Part shown: piece by piece, positions 18,401 through 29,227 of the stretch | Layout of the letters: each line of letters opens with the position of its first letter | How positions within the stretch are numbered: the stretch's first letter is position 1 | Assembly: GCA_008330645.1 (NCBI GenBank) | Contig: VLTN01000005.1 | Coordinates: 864,442 to 928,441, forward strand | Reading direction: 5' to 3' | DNA length: 64,000 nucleotides | Source: Cafeteria roenbergensis | Lineage: Eukaryota > Sar > Bigyra > Bicosoecida > Cafeteriaceae | Notes under the pieces: model-generated | What the model was told of the DNA's origin: nothing | Seen by the model: only the letters and a program-made list of their open reading frames with translations | Databases searched by the model: none | Position numbers and translations under genes: made by a program

Positions 18401-21400
18401 GAGGTCGTGCCCGCGCTGACGGGCCGCGTCGCCGCAGCCAGCGACAGCTTCTGCTGCTGCTGCCTCCCCCCCTCCTCCAGGTCAACGGCCCGGCGGAAGC
18501 CCGGCCCGGCCGCTGCAAGCGCCGCGGAGGCGACCACGGCCTCGGCCGCCGCCAGCGCCCGCTGCGCGGCACGAACCTCCTCCCACGGCCCTTCAGCGGG
18601 GGGGGCCTCGCCGACCAAGTCGTCGAGGCACAGGGTGAGCGGGACGCGCACCCGCGTGCGCAGCTCTGCCGACGACGAGCGCGCGATGCTGAGGTAGAGC
18701 ACGGGCGGCAGAGCCAACAGCTGCACGCGCCGGGAGGCAGGCTTGCCGTCCGCGCCCCACTGAAAGCGCGCCGACAGCGCGGGGTACACGCCAGGCTGCC
18801 CCGGCGCGAAGAGGCCAAAGGCAGGCGGGAGGGCAGCCGCGGCGGCCGCGGCAGCAGCGGCAGCAGCGGCAGCAGCAGCGGCGGCTGCGGGGGAAGCGAT
18901 CGGGCCGGCGGCGGCCCGGTCTGCTGGCGGGCCTGGAGGGGAAGCCCCAAGCGGCGGCGCAACCTCGGCGGTCGCCGCCTCGACCGGCTTGGAGGCCCCG
19001 CCGGCGGTCGTCTCCCCGGGCGCGGGGTCGTCGTTGCTGTTGCTTCGGCCAGGCGAGGCAGCCGCCGCAGTCAAGACGTCGTTGCTGTCGGAAGGCGCCA
19101 GCGGCGCCAGCGCCGGCTGGTCGGAGTTGCACTTCTTGGCTGATCCAGACTGCTGGTCGGCACTGGCATCCGCGCCGGGGAAGGGAGAGGCCACGTCCTC
19201 GGCGGGGGGCGCCCCCGTGGGCACCAGCTCGCTGCTGGAGTCGACCGCACGGCTGGGCGTCGGCAGGACGGCGGCGAAGTCCGCCTGGCAGAGGTCTGCA
19301 GCCACCGTGACGCCGTGGCGCGCTGCCAGCGCCGGGTCGGCGCAGCACTGCATGGCCGTCATCATGTCGTCCACGGGCCGGCCGCTGGCGTCAGTGCACA
19401 GCTCTGCGAGCACGGGCGTGAGGCGGAACGCGTCCAGCGGCTGCGCGGAGCCGGCGGGGACTTGCGCCCCCCCGCGCCGCTCGACCGGCTGCACCACTGC
19501 CGAAAGCGCCCCCCTCAGCGTGTTCACGCCCGCCAGGGTGGACTGCGGGGCGCCAAAGTGCCGCGGGGTGTCCTTGGTCGCGTCGGCCGCGACGCCGTTG
19601 AACCCGCCGCCGGGCAGCGCCGCAAACCCCAGCGCCACGTCGTCCGCGAGGGTGAGGATGCTGTCGCGCCACTCATCGGCGTCCTCCTGCGCGAAGAAGG
19701 CAAGCGCGTTGAACCGGGGCTGCGGCGCGCTGCTCTGCCCGCGGATGCAGAGCTTGACGCGGGTGGCGACGAAGCGGGCGGCGTTGCGACGGGCCTCAGC
19801 CCGGCACCGCGCGAGCAAGGCGGCGCGGTCCTCGCCGGGGGCACCGCCCCGAAGCAGGCACGCTGCGAAGGCCTGGTCGGCTTCTGCCTGCCCCTTGGCC
19901 GCCGTCTGCTCGTCCTTGGCAGCCAGGGACCTGAACTGCTCCAGGCTGCTCCACAGCGCTGGCTGGGCGGCGCCCTCCCCGCCCTTGCACGCCGCGAAGG
20001 CCTCCACAAACTGGGAGGGGTCGACGGCCTGCCGGTCGGACGCCACCAGCAGCGCCACCAGGTGCTGCAGCTCTGCCAGCAGGTCCGTCGCGCGAAGCAT
20101 GCGGCGAGCGTGAGCCAGCGTGCGCTCCGGCGTCGCGGCCGCCACCCCCGCCGCGACAAAGTCGCGGGCTCTGCCGGCGGCCGCGTCCGTGCGCAGCAGA
20201 AGAATGCGGTTTCGAAGCTGCGGGCAGTGGGCGATGGCCTGAAGCATCGCGTTGAGGTAGCAGGTGTTTCCGAGGTTCACGAGGCCGGCGGGCTGGCCGG
20301 GGCTACGGAGGGGGACGGCGTTGCAGGTCCCGGCAGCGGCGCCAAGGCGGAGTCCCAGCGTCGTTCGCACGGTGTCCACGGCCACGCGGGCGGCACGCAC
20401 GTCCGGCGGGGTCGCGCGGATGATGAGGCCGCTGCAGCCCGGCACCACAGCGCCTGCCACCGTGTCGCTGCTGCCGTCAGCAGCTGCAGAGGCGGCAACG
20501 GCGCTTGACGCGGCAGAGGCGGCGGCGGCCGCGCCAGTGCCAGCCGCCGCGACGCCAGCTCCCGCAGAGGCAGCCACCTCGGGCGCTGCCTCCGCTGGGG
20601 CAAATGCATCAGGAGGCGGGTTTGTGGCCTCCACAACTTCGATCGGCTCCACGAACGCCGCCCCGGCCGCGTGGGAAAGGACGCTCCATACCCCGTCCGC
20701 CGCCACCAGCGTGGCCGTCATGGCCTGGAGCGCCTTGGGGTCTGCGCCCGTCGCGTACACGTGGCGCATCGCCGCCGCCCGCGCGCCTTGGGCGCGGTAC
20801 AGGGCCGACCGGGCCGATGCCGCCGCCCCTCCCACCAGCTGGTCCACCGCTGCGCCTGCGTTGACCAGACGCCCCCACAGCTCCGGAACCTGCGCCAAGG
20901 AGGGGTTGTCCTTGACCTGGGGCCAGGTGAGGTGGTCCCACAGCATGATCACGCTGGCGCTGCTCCGCGTCTGCACTCCCAGGTACACAATCCCCAGCAT
21001 CGCAGTGAGCGTTTCGGTGCAAACCCGGCCAATCGCGGCCGACTCCGCAAAGTCCGAAGGATACTCCGCCTCGGCAGGCACAAAGACCCCCTCAGCCCGA
21101 ACATCGCAGCCAGCCGCTTCCGCCACCGCCTTGAGTCCCAAGTCGGTCCAGAGCATGTGGTCCGTCGCGGCGTCGCCTTGTACCACTGCCAGGCTGCCGG
21201 GAGCGTCGTCCCCAAACCGGTGCGCGCACCACTCCGTCGCCCCGGGGCGGGCGGCCGCCGCATCAGGCGCGCCAGCCTCCGCATCGCCGGGCGTGCCGGC
21301 GGGCGGGCAGGGCATGCCAGTGGCCTGTGCGAGCTTGCCCCCAGCTGCCACCGCGTGCACCCGCACCCGCTCCATCAGCGCGACGGCAAGCGCAGCGTGC

Positions 21401-22177
21401 AACATGGAGGTGGCTGCCTCCTCGAGTCGCCCGCCCGCCGCCTGCTCCAGCACCGTGGCGCCGATCAGCGGGGCCACAACCGCCACGTCGGTCGACGCTC
21501 GAATGTGTCGCCCGGTCAACACACACTTGAACTCCGCGAACAGCCCGACACCGGCACGACCGCCACCCGGGGAAGGGACGAAGCTGACGCGCTCAAACTT
21601 GTGCTGTGCGTCAAAGCCTGCGATGGGCGCCGCCAGCACGAGGCGCAATCACAAAGGATTCAAGGGTCAGTGCTGGAGCCACGGCGCGTCCCCGGGGCTG
21701 CCACACGCACATCACCAGGCATCGAAAGGGAGATGGTGGGGGGCGGGGGAGGGAGGCTGCTCGACAACCTCCCGGTGCCCAAGCCTCTGCACAGCGGGCT
21801 TTGCGCTGCTCGCAGACAAAAAGGCTTGCTTCTCGGCCTGAGCCTCCCCGGAGGACGCGCGGGACGGACTCGGACGCGCAGCATGGCCATTGCGCAGCGT
21901 GACGGTGACGGCCACGGACGGTGCACGCGGCAAGGGCGCTCTCACCCACGAGCGGGGCGCCCGGGTCGAGAACCCAGATCCGAGACAGCGGTCCACTCGA
22001 ATTGCACTCCCGGAAAAATCCGGTCAGCGGGTCAAGCACCAGCCGCCGAGTCTCCTCGCCCTCAGAAGTGCCCGCAACCGAGTGGTACACTACTTCCCAT
22101 GGCAAGTACGTGCGAAGCGCCGGGTCCTCCAGCGGGGGTACGCCGAACGCGCACGCTGCCGCATCTTCGTCAGCCAT
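15445..22177 (-). CDS. Giant ubiquitin-specific protease (USP)
   Basis: Cysteine protease that removes ubiquitin from substrates. Two exons: 22177-21946 (MADEDAAACAFGVPPLED) and 21617-15445, joined in phase 1 across a 328-nt intron with GTGAGA donor and GCAG acceptor; 2134 residues. The Cys box GLVNLGNTCYLNAMLQ puts the catalytic Cys at residue 530; the His box VHTGPTSEGGHYICF puts the His at 1310, followed by WWRLDDDKVTSV. LPPVLYLSIARSS between them matches the mid-domain USP strand. About 780 residues separate Cys and His, against about 300 in compact USPs; the insert includes a long Ala run (near nt 18830-18890) and low-complexity Ser/Pro/Ala sequence. A three-copy Gly/Ala repeat lies near 16900-16980. 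The 500-residue N-terminal and 800-residue C-terminal extensions show no domain I can name. Ends 119 nt from the convergent WW gene; the RABL6 gene lies 177 nt upstream on the same strand. Confidence 0.9.
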
Positions 22178-22354
22178 GTGGAGCTGGGCCGCCCTGCTGC
22201 CCGTCACCGGGCGAGAGGCAGGAAGCTGGTGGGCGGGACCAACCGAGCGGGCGTTCGGGCGCGACTGCCGCAGGCTCTCGTGTGGGGGAATGGACCAATG
22301 GCGGGGGGGGCAAGCTTCGTGCTTGGGCAGAGTTGCGCGCACTCTCTCGTCAGA

Positions 22355-22908
22355 TCAAGCTTCCGAGCCAGAGTCCTTGGATCGCTTGCTCTTCTTCTCC
22401 TTCTTCTCCTTCTTCTCCTTCTTCTCCTTCTTCTCCTTCTTGCCCTTCTTGCTCTTCTTGCTGGACCCGCCCTCGCTGCCGGCCGACTGTGCGGTCAGTC
22501 CCTGCAGGTGCGCAAGCAAGTGAGGCGGCAGCGAGCTCCCTCCCTCGGCGGCAGCTGCGCTTTCGTCGCCAGCTGCAGCGTGGACGGGCCCGTCATCATC
22601 GTCGTCGTCGGGCCCGATGCCGGGGATGCCGGTGGGCGCGGCGAAGGCGGGGCGAGCCGCGGCGTCGTCCTCGTCGTCCTCGTCATCCAAGAAGCCGTCC
22701 ACTGCCGCCTGGTCCCCCGCGGCAGCAGCAGGCGCCGCGACGCCCCCGTCGTCGTCGTCGTCGTCGCTCAGGAAGCCATCCAGCGCGCCATCGTCAGGAG
22801 GGGCCATGTCCGGAACAGAGTCCACGTCCACTGGCTTGCTCGCAGCAGCGGCAGCAGCGGCGGCAGCAGCGGCGGCTGGTGCTGGTGCGGGCGCAGGTGT
22901 GGGCGCCA

Positions 22909-22972
<64 letters not shown>

Positions 22973-24929
22973 ATGCTTGGCCGACGCAGCAGGGGCGGGG
23001 GCCGGCTGACCGGCCTTGGCTGCGGACTGGAGGTCTGAGGCCGGCGCGGGCGGGCCGGCGGACTGAATGGGCGCTGGCACCTTGGCGGCTGGCTCCTTCT
23101 GCTTGGGCAGCATGAGGGCGGCAGCGTCGAGCCCGTATGCCGCCAGCTCCACGTAGGGCTCCTCCTCGTCCTCGTCCTCCTCTCGCGGCAGCCCGCCCGG
23201 CGGCAGGCCCGCTGCGGCCGGGGCGTCGGCGTCCTTGCCATACCGGCGGGCAATCGCCTCCCGGCGCTCCTGCTCCTGCTTGCGCTGCTGCGCCGCCGCC
23301 ACCTCCGCCTCGTCCTCCTCCTCGGAGAAGAATCCGTCGAGCTCCTCCTCCTCCGCGCCCGCGGGTGCCGCGGCGAAGTCCTCCATCGAGGCAAGCTCCC
23401 GCGCGGGGGGGGCGGGAGCCGGCGCCTCGGGCGCTCCCTTGCTCTTTCCTCCCTTGTCTTTTCCTCCCTTGGTCTTTCCTCCCTTGTCCTTGCTCGACTT
23501 CTTGTCGTGGCGCTTCGCCTTGCGGTCGGCCGCCGAGTCGGTTGCAGCGCCCACACCGGCGCTGGCGGCGATGGCGGCAGCCGCTGCGGCGAGCCGGCTG
23601 TCGGCCTTGCTCGGACCAGACACGGGCGCAGCCGCCGCGGCGCCGGGGGCGGCGGGCTGCGGCGGCTGTGGCGGCTGGCCAAAGCCGGGGCTGGCGGGCG
23701 AGGGCGACGCGCCAGAGCGCGGGCTCCCAGGCGACGCAGCTGTGTGCGCTGCTCTGGCGGCCCTCTTGGCCTCCTTCGCCGCCAGCCTGTGGGCCACGTA
23801 GGCCCTGTGATCCTGCATCTCCTTCACCGCCTGCACCTCTGCGCGGGCGGCCTGCAGGTCCGACACGCAGGCCATGGCGGCCCGCTGCAGCTCCTTGATG
23901 CGAAGCTCAAGGTAGGGCACGTTCAGGAAGGCGTGCAGCGCACGGAGGCCAAAGCAGTCTGCCATGGACGCCTCGAGAAGCTGCACGCGCGGCCCGCCGA
24001 GCGGTCCGGCCTCCGCGCCGCTGGCCGCCGCCGCCGCTTCCTCGGCCTCTGTGGCAGACACGGCGCGGGAACGGCCGCCCTCGCCGACGAGGTCCAGTTT
24101 GTTTGCCACGAGGGCGACGGGCAAGCGGTCCGGCGCCTCCCGCAGCAAGGTGCAAGCGTGATCGAAGCTGGCTCGATCGCACACGTCGAAGACCACGACG
24201 AGGGCGCTCGCCCCGCGGTACACATCGATGGTGTCGGCTGTGAGGACGCCAAGCTTGTGAGACCCGGCGGAGGCCTGGCGGGTGCGCTGGGCGGCGGCCT
24301 GAGCGGCGAAGGCAGCCGGCAGATCGTCCGATTCCGCAACGCCGACGCCCGGGACTGCGAGTCCGCTCTCCTCCAGCGACGTGTCAACGACATCCCAGAC
24401 TTCCACCTGCGGGCAGCCGAGTGGCTCACGGGGGTGCGGGGTACGCCAGTGGCAGCCGAGGTGGGCAGCCTCGCCGCGCGCTCGCCAAGCGCATCGCTGG
24501 CGCCAGCACAGCCGCAGACCCGCAAGCGGCGGCGGACGCAGGGCTATGATTGCGGCCGCCGCATCGTGCCCGCGGCCGCTCGGAGGCTTTCCCCCGGGCG
24601 CCAGCTTCCGGGGAGGCAGGAGCAGCGCGGAACGCTCGCCAGCGCAGCAGCGAGCTCACCTTGACAATGTCATCCCGGGTTTTGTAGGACCAGCTGATGT
24701 GAGCGATGCCGATCTCGGGCGTTGCCACGTAGCGTTCGGACCACTTGTTGCCCTGGAGCCGCTGCAGCAGGGAGGTCTTGCCTGCGCCTCGGGCACCCCG
24801 GATCACAATTCGCATCGCAGTGACTGGTCTCGGTCCGGTGGTCTCGGCCGGCCCCACTTGCATCGGCCCACCGGGCTGCGCCTGGCGGGCATCGTGCGGC
24901 CCAGCGGGAACCGCTTGCTTGTTTCCCAT
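22355..24929 (-). CDS. RABL6: RABL6/Parf-type atypical Rab-like GTPase
   Basis: Two exons, 24929-24660 and 24406-22355, joined in phase 0 across a 253-nt intron (GTGAGC, CAG); 773 residues. The junction rebuilds a family signature: SWSYKTRDDIVK then VEVWDVVD, nearly identical to animal RABL6. P-loop GARGAGKTS at residues 45-53; NKLD is the G4 motif; the G3 region reads WDVVD instead of the usual WDTAG, as in RABL6. After the GTPase domain comes a coiled, Lys/Arg-rich helix, then a long disordered tail with Ala-Pro repeats (12-nt unit near nt 22900-22975), acidic clusters (DGFFSEEEDE, DGFLSDDDDDD) and a terminal Lys/Glu repeat ending KRSKDSGSEA. Human RABL6 has the same tail plan. The chosen start gives MGNKQAVP, a possible N-myristoylation site. 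In animals RABL6 acts in growth control; role here unknown. Confidence 0.93.
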
Positions 24930-25674
24930 AGGGGCCGAACCAAGCTCGTCCGCGTTCCCCTCGGTGCGGGCGGGGGGGGTGCAATCCGGCTCGGGAGCCC
25001 AGCCCGCTGATGACGGGTTGTTGCACTCGGCTCTGCCGCGCAGCCCGGCCATGCGACGCCTGACGACCAAAGTTTCTCCCGATTCCGTGCCGAAATGCGG
25101 CCGCAGGCCGTGCGCCTCAACTTGCCATTCGGAATTGCTTGTGTGGGGCCCACTTTATGCCAAATTAGTCGCCGAATTCAAGGGACCAACTTGCGAGACT
25201 TCAGCTCAACAGCCCGCCAAAAACTCGACAACCAGGAACCTGAGCGCCCTGGCCCTCTACAAACTGTTTTGTGTTTACCCGTGGCTCGGTGCTGGGCACG
25301 TGGGGGCGACTATGACGCTTCATGAACGCCGTTGACAAGCAGCGAATGGGTGTCTTGAACAATTTGGTCGCAAGAGCTTGCCAACGATCTAAATGTCTGT
25401 ATAAAAGGCGGCCTGAGCACCAGCTTGTAGCAAACACGTGACGGTAGATTCGGACAACGAAGGAACATTCCCATCAACAGCAGCAACGAGGGGGCTGCTC
25501 GCGAGGTGTGCTGGTTCATTCGCTGCAATGGGCAAACTTGAGTCCGTGTCCTTGCGATGTGAGGGAGACGGCAAACTTGCAGGGCATCGCGCGGTTGGCC
25601 ACGCCGCCTCCTTCCGTGAGCGCTCCCAACACACACGCACATGCAGCCAACAGCTCGGAGCGCGCGGTGCAGTC
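24930..25674. other. Intergenic, relatively AT-rich
   Basis: 745 nt between the RABL6 start and the end of the beta-hydroxylase gene, both on the minus strand. Clearly less GC-rich than its surroundings from about 25060 to 25560. No conserved protein or recognisable RNA gene was found on either strand. It should contain the RABL6 promoter and the terminator of the upstream gene. Confidence 0.5.
25400..25408 (+). promoter_or_regulatory. TATA-box-like motif without an assigned gene
   Basis: TATAAAAGG on the plus strand, in an AT-rich pocket. It points away from RABL6 and toward the antisense of the beta-hydroxylase gene. Among the gene-flanking regions I read closely, no other strong TATA motif was noticed. 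Confidence 0.35.
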
Positions 25675-26859
25675 CTACTCTGCAAGGTCGGGCGGTCTTG
25701 GGAAGACGAGGTCGGCAGGGACAGGGGAGCCTCTGGCGTCCTCAAGCACAGTCAAGAAGTCGGCCGAGCCAGAAACGGCACCCCCTCTCGTGGCCGACGC
25801 GGCCTTGGCAGCGCGGACGTTGGCTTTGTGCACGAACGAGAGGAACTTCACTTCCTCGTCGCTCAGGTCAGGGTGCCACACGTCCACGATGAGGACGACC
25901 CTCGGCTGCGTCGGGTGCCTGTTCCAGGCCTCGTGCTCGAAGCTGTCGTCGAACAGCACTGGCTCCCCCTCACAAAGTGGCACCTCTGTGCCCGCGACCC
26001 GCAGGCAGCACGAGGATCGCTCGCCGCCGTCCGGCCCCGGCACTGGCGGTGGCACCACCAGGGGGAGCTGAAGCCGGAGCTTCTTGTTCGTGGGCCCGTG
26101 GTGCGGGACCACCGAGGTCCCCGGTGCCAGGGCGGAAAGCATCGCGTGGGCGTAGCCCCTGGGCACCGAAGCAAGCAGCGCGGCGGTGCGCGGACAGCGT
26201 CGCAGCGTCTCGCATGTGTCGACTGCCCCGTGGAGCGCAAAGTAGCACACATTCCAGGAGCCGCCCTTGTGGGCCGTCGTCGCCTCGGCGCACGCTGCAC
26301 CGGCCGCAGGCACCCCGCCGAAGCCACTGTCGCTCGATTGGGGCGGGCTCCCGCTGCCAGGCGCTGCCCCGGCCGCGCCGCTCGCAGCAGCACCGCCGGC
26401 TCCGTCAGTGGCCGCGTCTCCCGCCCACGACGGCGCCCGGTATGGCTGGAAGCCCTGAGCACGGCCGTGGCCCTGCAGCGCGAGGGCCTCTGTTCGAATC
26501 TCGCGCCAGTTTCGCTGCAGCTCGCGGATCCACGCCAGCCGCTCGCTCGACCCGATGTCCCAGACCGGGCAGCTGGTCAGCTTGGGCAGCACCTCGGGAC
26601 AGCGGCGCTGCCACGAATCCACATCCGCAGGGCGCGCGCGGCCGTTCAAGAGCTGCAGCAGCCACGCTCTCACCCGGGCCAGTGCGTCCGAGTCAGACGG
26701 CGGATCGCCGCCCTCGCCAGCAATGCCCATCTTGGACAGCCACACCTTCGCCATGCTCATGGAGAACCGTGACAGGCCGAGCTGCTCCTGCAGCACGGCT
26801 TCCATGCGCGACTCCAACGCCGCCATATCGCAAAGGCCGCAAGCGCGGCAAGCAGTCAC
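25675..26859 (-). CDS. Aspartyl/asparaginyl beta-hydroxylase-like protein
   Basis: Fe(II)/2-oxoglutarate dioxygenase of the aspartyl/asparaginyl beta-hydroxylase family, which hydroxylates Asp or Asn side chains in proteins. Single exon of 394 residues from 26859 (MTACRACGLCDM); an in-frame ATG at 26826 (MAALESRM) is an equally good start. The C-terminal half carries the family core: GTSVVPHHGPTNKKLRLQL, with the first metal His in the HHG stretch and the Arg that binds 2-oxoglutarate; then LCEGEPVLFDDSFEHEAWN with the second His, and RVVLIVDVWHPDLSDEEV. The N-terminal helices and a Gly/Ala-rich linker are not conserved. No signal peptide or membrane segment is seen, unlike animal ASPH, so a cytosolic enzyme is likely. 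Divergent from the RBR ligase. Confidence 0.87.
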   Translation of the reverse strand: MTACRACGLCDMAALESRMEAVLQEQLGLSRFSMSMAKVWLSKMGIAGEGGDPPSDSDALARVRAWLLQLLNGRARPADVDSWQRRCPEVLPKLTSCPVWDIGSSERLAWIRELQRNWREIRTEALALQGHGRAQGFQPYRAPSWAGDAATDGAGGAAASGAAGAAPGSGSPPQSSDSGFGGVPAAGAACAEATTAHKGGSWNVCYFALHGAVDTCETLRRCPRTAALLASVPRGYAHAMLSALAPGTSVVPHHGPTNKKLRLQLPLVVPPPVPGPDGGERSSCCLRVAGTEVPLCEGEPVLFDDSFEHEAWNRHPTQPRVVLIVDVWHPDLSDEEVKFLSFVHKANVRAAKAASATRGGAVSGSADFLTVLEDARGSPVPADLVFPRPPDLAE

Positions 26860-27090
26860 CCGTTTCGCGGGGCCTCGTCCGGCCCCAGCTCACGAAGGCG
26901 TGCGCGCAGGCGGCCCCGGCACGGACCCGCTGTGGCCCGGGGGGCCAGTCGGCGAGCTTGGGCGCCCGGCCATGAGAAACACTCGCGAGCTCTGCCTGCG
27001 CGGGTCGAACCATCGCGCCTCCAGCCTGGCGCCGCCGCACACGCCGGTCCGAGCAGGCGGGTCAGGGGCGGCAAGGCGCGCCCCCGGTCC
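26860..27090. promoter_or_regulatory. Divergent promoter, beta-hydroxylase / RBR ligase
   Basis: 231 nt between two divergent predicted start codons. Very GC-rich; no TATA box. Both genes must be driven from here. Confidence 0.45.
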
Positions 27091-28855
27091 ATGGCCGAGT
27101 CCGACGTCTCCAGTCCTCTCGTCGGAGGGCCAGAGCCTCGCTCCATGGCTCAGCAGCTCGTCAGGCAGGCCTCGGCCTCGCAGGTTGCAAGCGTGCTGGG
27201 CACGTTCGCTCCCGGGCTCGGGCCGGCAGCGTCAGCCGGCGAGGAGATGTTCGACTGCTCGGTGAGGCTCACAGGCTGCTTGGCGCCCTGTGCGGCCGGC
27301 CTCGCCTCCGTGCGCTCGTGCCGCACCCGTGGGCGCAGCGAGCCTCGCCGGAGTCTGGCCAATGGCTTCGCGCCCGATCCCGGAATTTCGACACTCGCCG
27401 GCAGCGCCCGCCTTTTCCGGCGCAGCCGGCGCCCGCCCGCCGCGGCCACCCCGCTCGGCCATGGCGCGCGCAGTGTGTCCGTACGCCCCTGCTGCTCGCC
27501 ACCTGGCGGCCATCCCCAAGCGCTTCGCGGGGGGGGGGCAGGGCGGATGAAAGATCCCCTGTGCGAGCTTGTGCAGTTGACGCCCACCCGACCGCCCCCC
27601 GCACCCCCGGCGCTTTGTTTCCGCCCGGCTTCGCTCGCGCGTCGCGCAGATCTGCTACATGACCCAGCCGATCTCCAACCGGTTCAAGCCGTACAGCAGC
27701 TGCGAGCACGACGCCGACGCCGAAACGTGCCGAGAGTGCTACAAGAACGCAGTGACCTTCGAGGTGGAGAACGGCAAGGTCCTGCCAGGGGTGAAGTGCT
27801 GCGTGGACGGCTGCCCCACCGTGCTCACGACAGAGCAGGTGCGCGACCTGGTCACGGCCGCCACCTTTGCCAAGTACGAGCGCTTCCAGCTCAACGCCGA
27901 CGACGCGACCGTCAGGGAGTGCGGCCACTGCGGGGAGAACCAGCCCGGCGACCCCGACCGCCCCATCATGACCTGCCGCAAGTGCGCGCGCAAGTTCTGC
28001 TACTTCCACGCCACGGCCCACGAGCCCAACGAGGCCGCCTGCAAGGCCTACCACCGAAGCCACCGAGGCGAGGATACGCGGAACCGCGCCCTGCTGGACT
28101 CGTCCGCGGCGGCCTGCCCGCGCTGCAAGGTGGTGACGACCAAGTCGAGCGGCTGCAACCACATGACCTGCAGGTGCGGCGCCGAGTGGTGCTGGCTCTG
28201 CGGGATGGATATCACGGGGGCGCACGGCTGGCACTACATGCAGAGCAACCCTTCGGGCTGCCCCGGGATGATGATGACAGAGGGCGCCAAGCCCAACAGC
28301 CGCCGCGCCGCCGTGATGGCCGCCATCGCGGAGCAGGGCACGGCGGTGGGCCGGGCCAAGAACGTCCTCCGCGGCCTGCTGCAGCTGCTGCGACTGCCCT
28401 TCGACCTCCTCCTCTTCGCCGTCGTCGTGTCCGTCCTCGTGGCCGCAATGATCGTCGTCCTCCCCTGCGTCTGCCTCAGCTGCCTGTGCGTCTTCCCGTC
28501 GGCCGACGCCGACGGAAGGAAGCCCTTCTTCATCTACTTCACGGTGCTTCTGGGCTCCATCTGCATGATCCCGCTGCTGCTGCTGAGCATCGTCCTGGTC
28601 CGCCTCAGGGACGCTGCCTTCCTCATTCTCCTGTGCTCGACACCCCCGCCAGCCGTGGCACCACCCGAGGGAGCGCCGGGTGCCGCATCCAGAGCCGAGC
28701 CCAAGTTCGGATCGCTTGGCGGGGCGGGGCTGGGCGACGAGGATGAGCGCTTCCAGGACGCACCCGAAGGAGCCGCAACGGCTGCGAGGCCTGCGGCAGC
28801 CGCGTCCGCGGCCGGACACTCGGCTCACGCGGGCGGAGCTGCCAATGCTGTTTGA
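27091..28855 (+). CDS. Membrane-anchored RBR (RING1-IBR-RING2) E3 ubiquitin ligase
   Basis: Two exons, 27091-27261 and 27650-28855, phase 0, GTGAGG donor and CAG acceptor; 458 residues. The junction rebuilds RING1: exon 1 ends MFDCS and exon 2 begins ICYMTQP, giving C56 and C59, then C75/H77, C84/C87 and C107/C112. IBR includes CGHCGENQ, CRKCARKFCYFH and C188. RING2 is CPRCKVVTTKSSGCNHMTC, in which C226 (SGCNHM) is the predicted thioester-forming cysteine, ending WCWLC. RBR ligases pass ubiquitin from this Cys to substrate. Two strongly hydrophobic segments follow (LLLFAVVVSVLVAAMIVVL and FTVLLGSICMIPLLLLSIVL), so the ligase is membrane-bound, as in RNF19/RNF144-type proteins. The tail is Ala/Gly-rich. 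Reading exon 2 alone from its internal ATG would lose the first zinc pair. Confidence 0.93.
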
Positions 28856-29227
28856 GGGACTCTGCAATGCGCGAATGGCTCGCGGATCTGCCCCGAATGC
28901 ATCGTGTGAGCTGCGCAAAAATCAAAAGCTGCGCGCCTCACACGGTTGGCACGCGCTTGCAGCCCCGACGGCAGCGCGCCCAGCCGGCAGCCCACGACGC
29001 CACGTCTCCCGACACCCGAGGGGTGGGAGGCGGAGCCGTGGACGCGGAGCCCGGCAAGCGCGCGTCCAAGCCAGTGCCATGACTCGGCGGGCGAGCAGAG
29101 CCGGCCACCGCAGCGTCGGTGGCATTGCCGGGCACTCGGGCGCGCGCGCGGCCGGGCGCTCGACCTAGAGTCCCAGGAACCCGGGCTCCCCGCCCAGGCG
29201 GCAAGCCGCAAAGCCGCCCTCTGTCGC
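28856..29227. other. Intergenic between two plus-strand genes
   Basis: 372 nt. Presumed terminator of the RBR gene and promoter of the next. No conserved coding or RNA signal was seen on either strand. Confidence 0.45.

Noticed and set aside
26491-26501. tRNA B-box-like tgttcgaatct
   Set aside because: No matching A box, acceptor stem or cloverleaf; it lies within the coding sequence of the beta-hydroxylase gene.
25438-26772. 444-codon plus-strand frame downstream of the TATA-like motif
   Set aside because: It has a non-ATG start and runs antisense to a well-supported dioxygenase gene, with no conserved motif.
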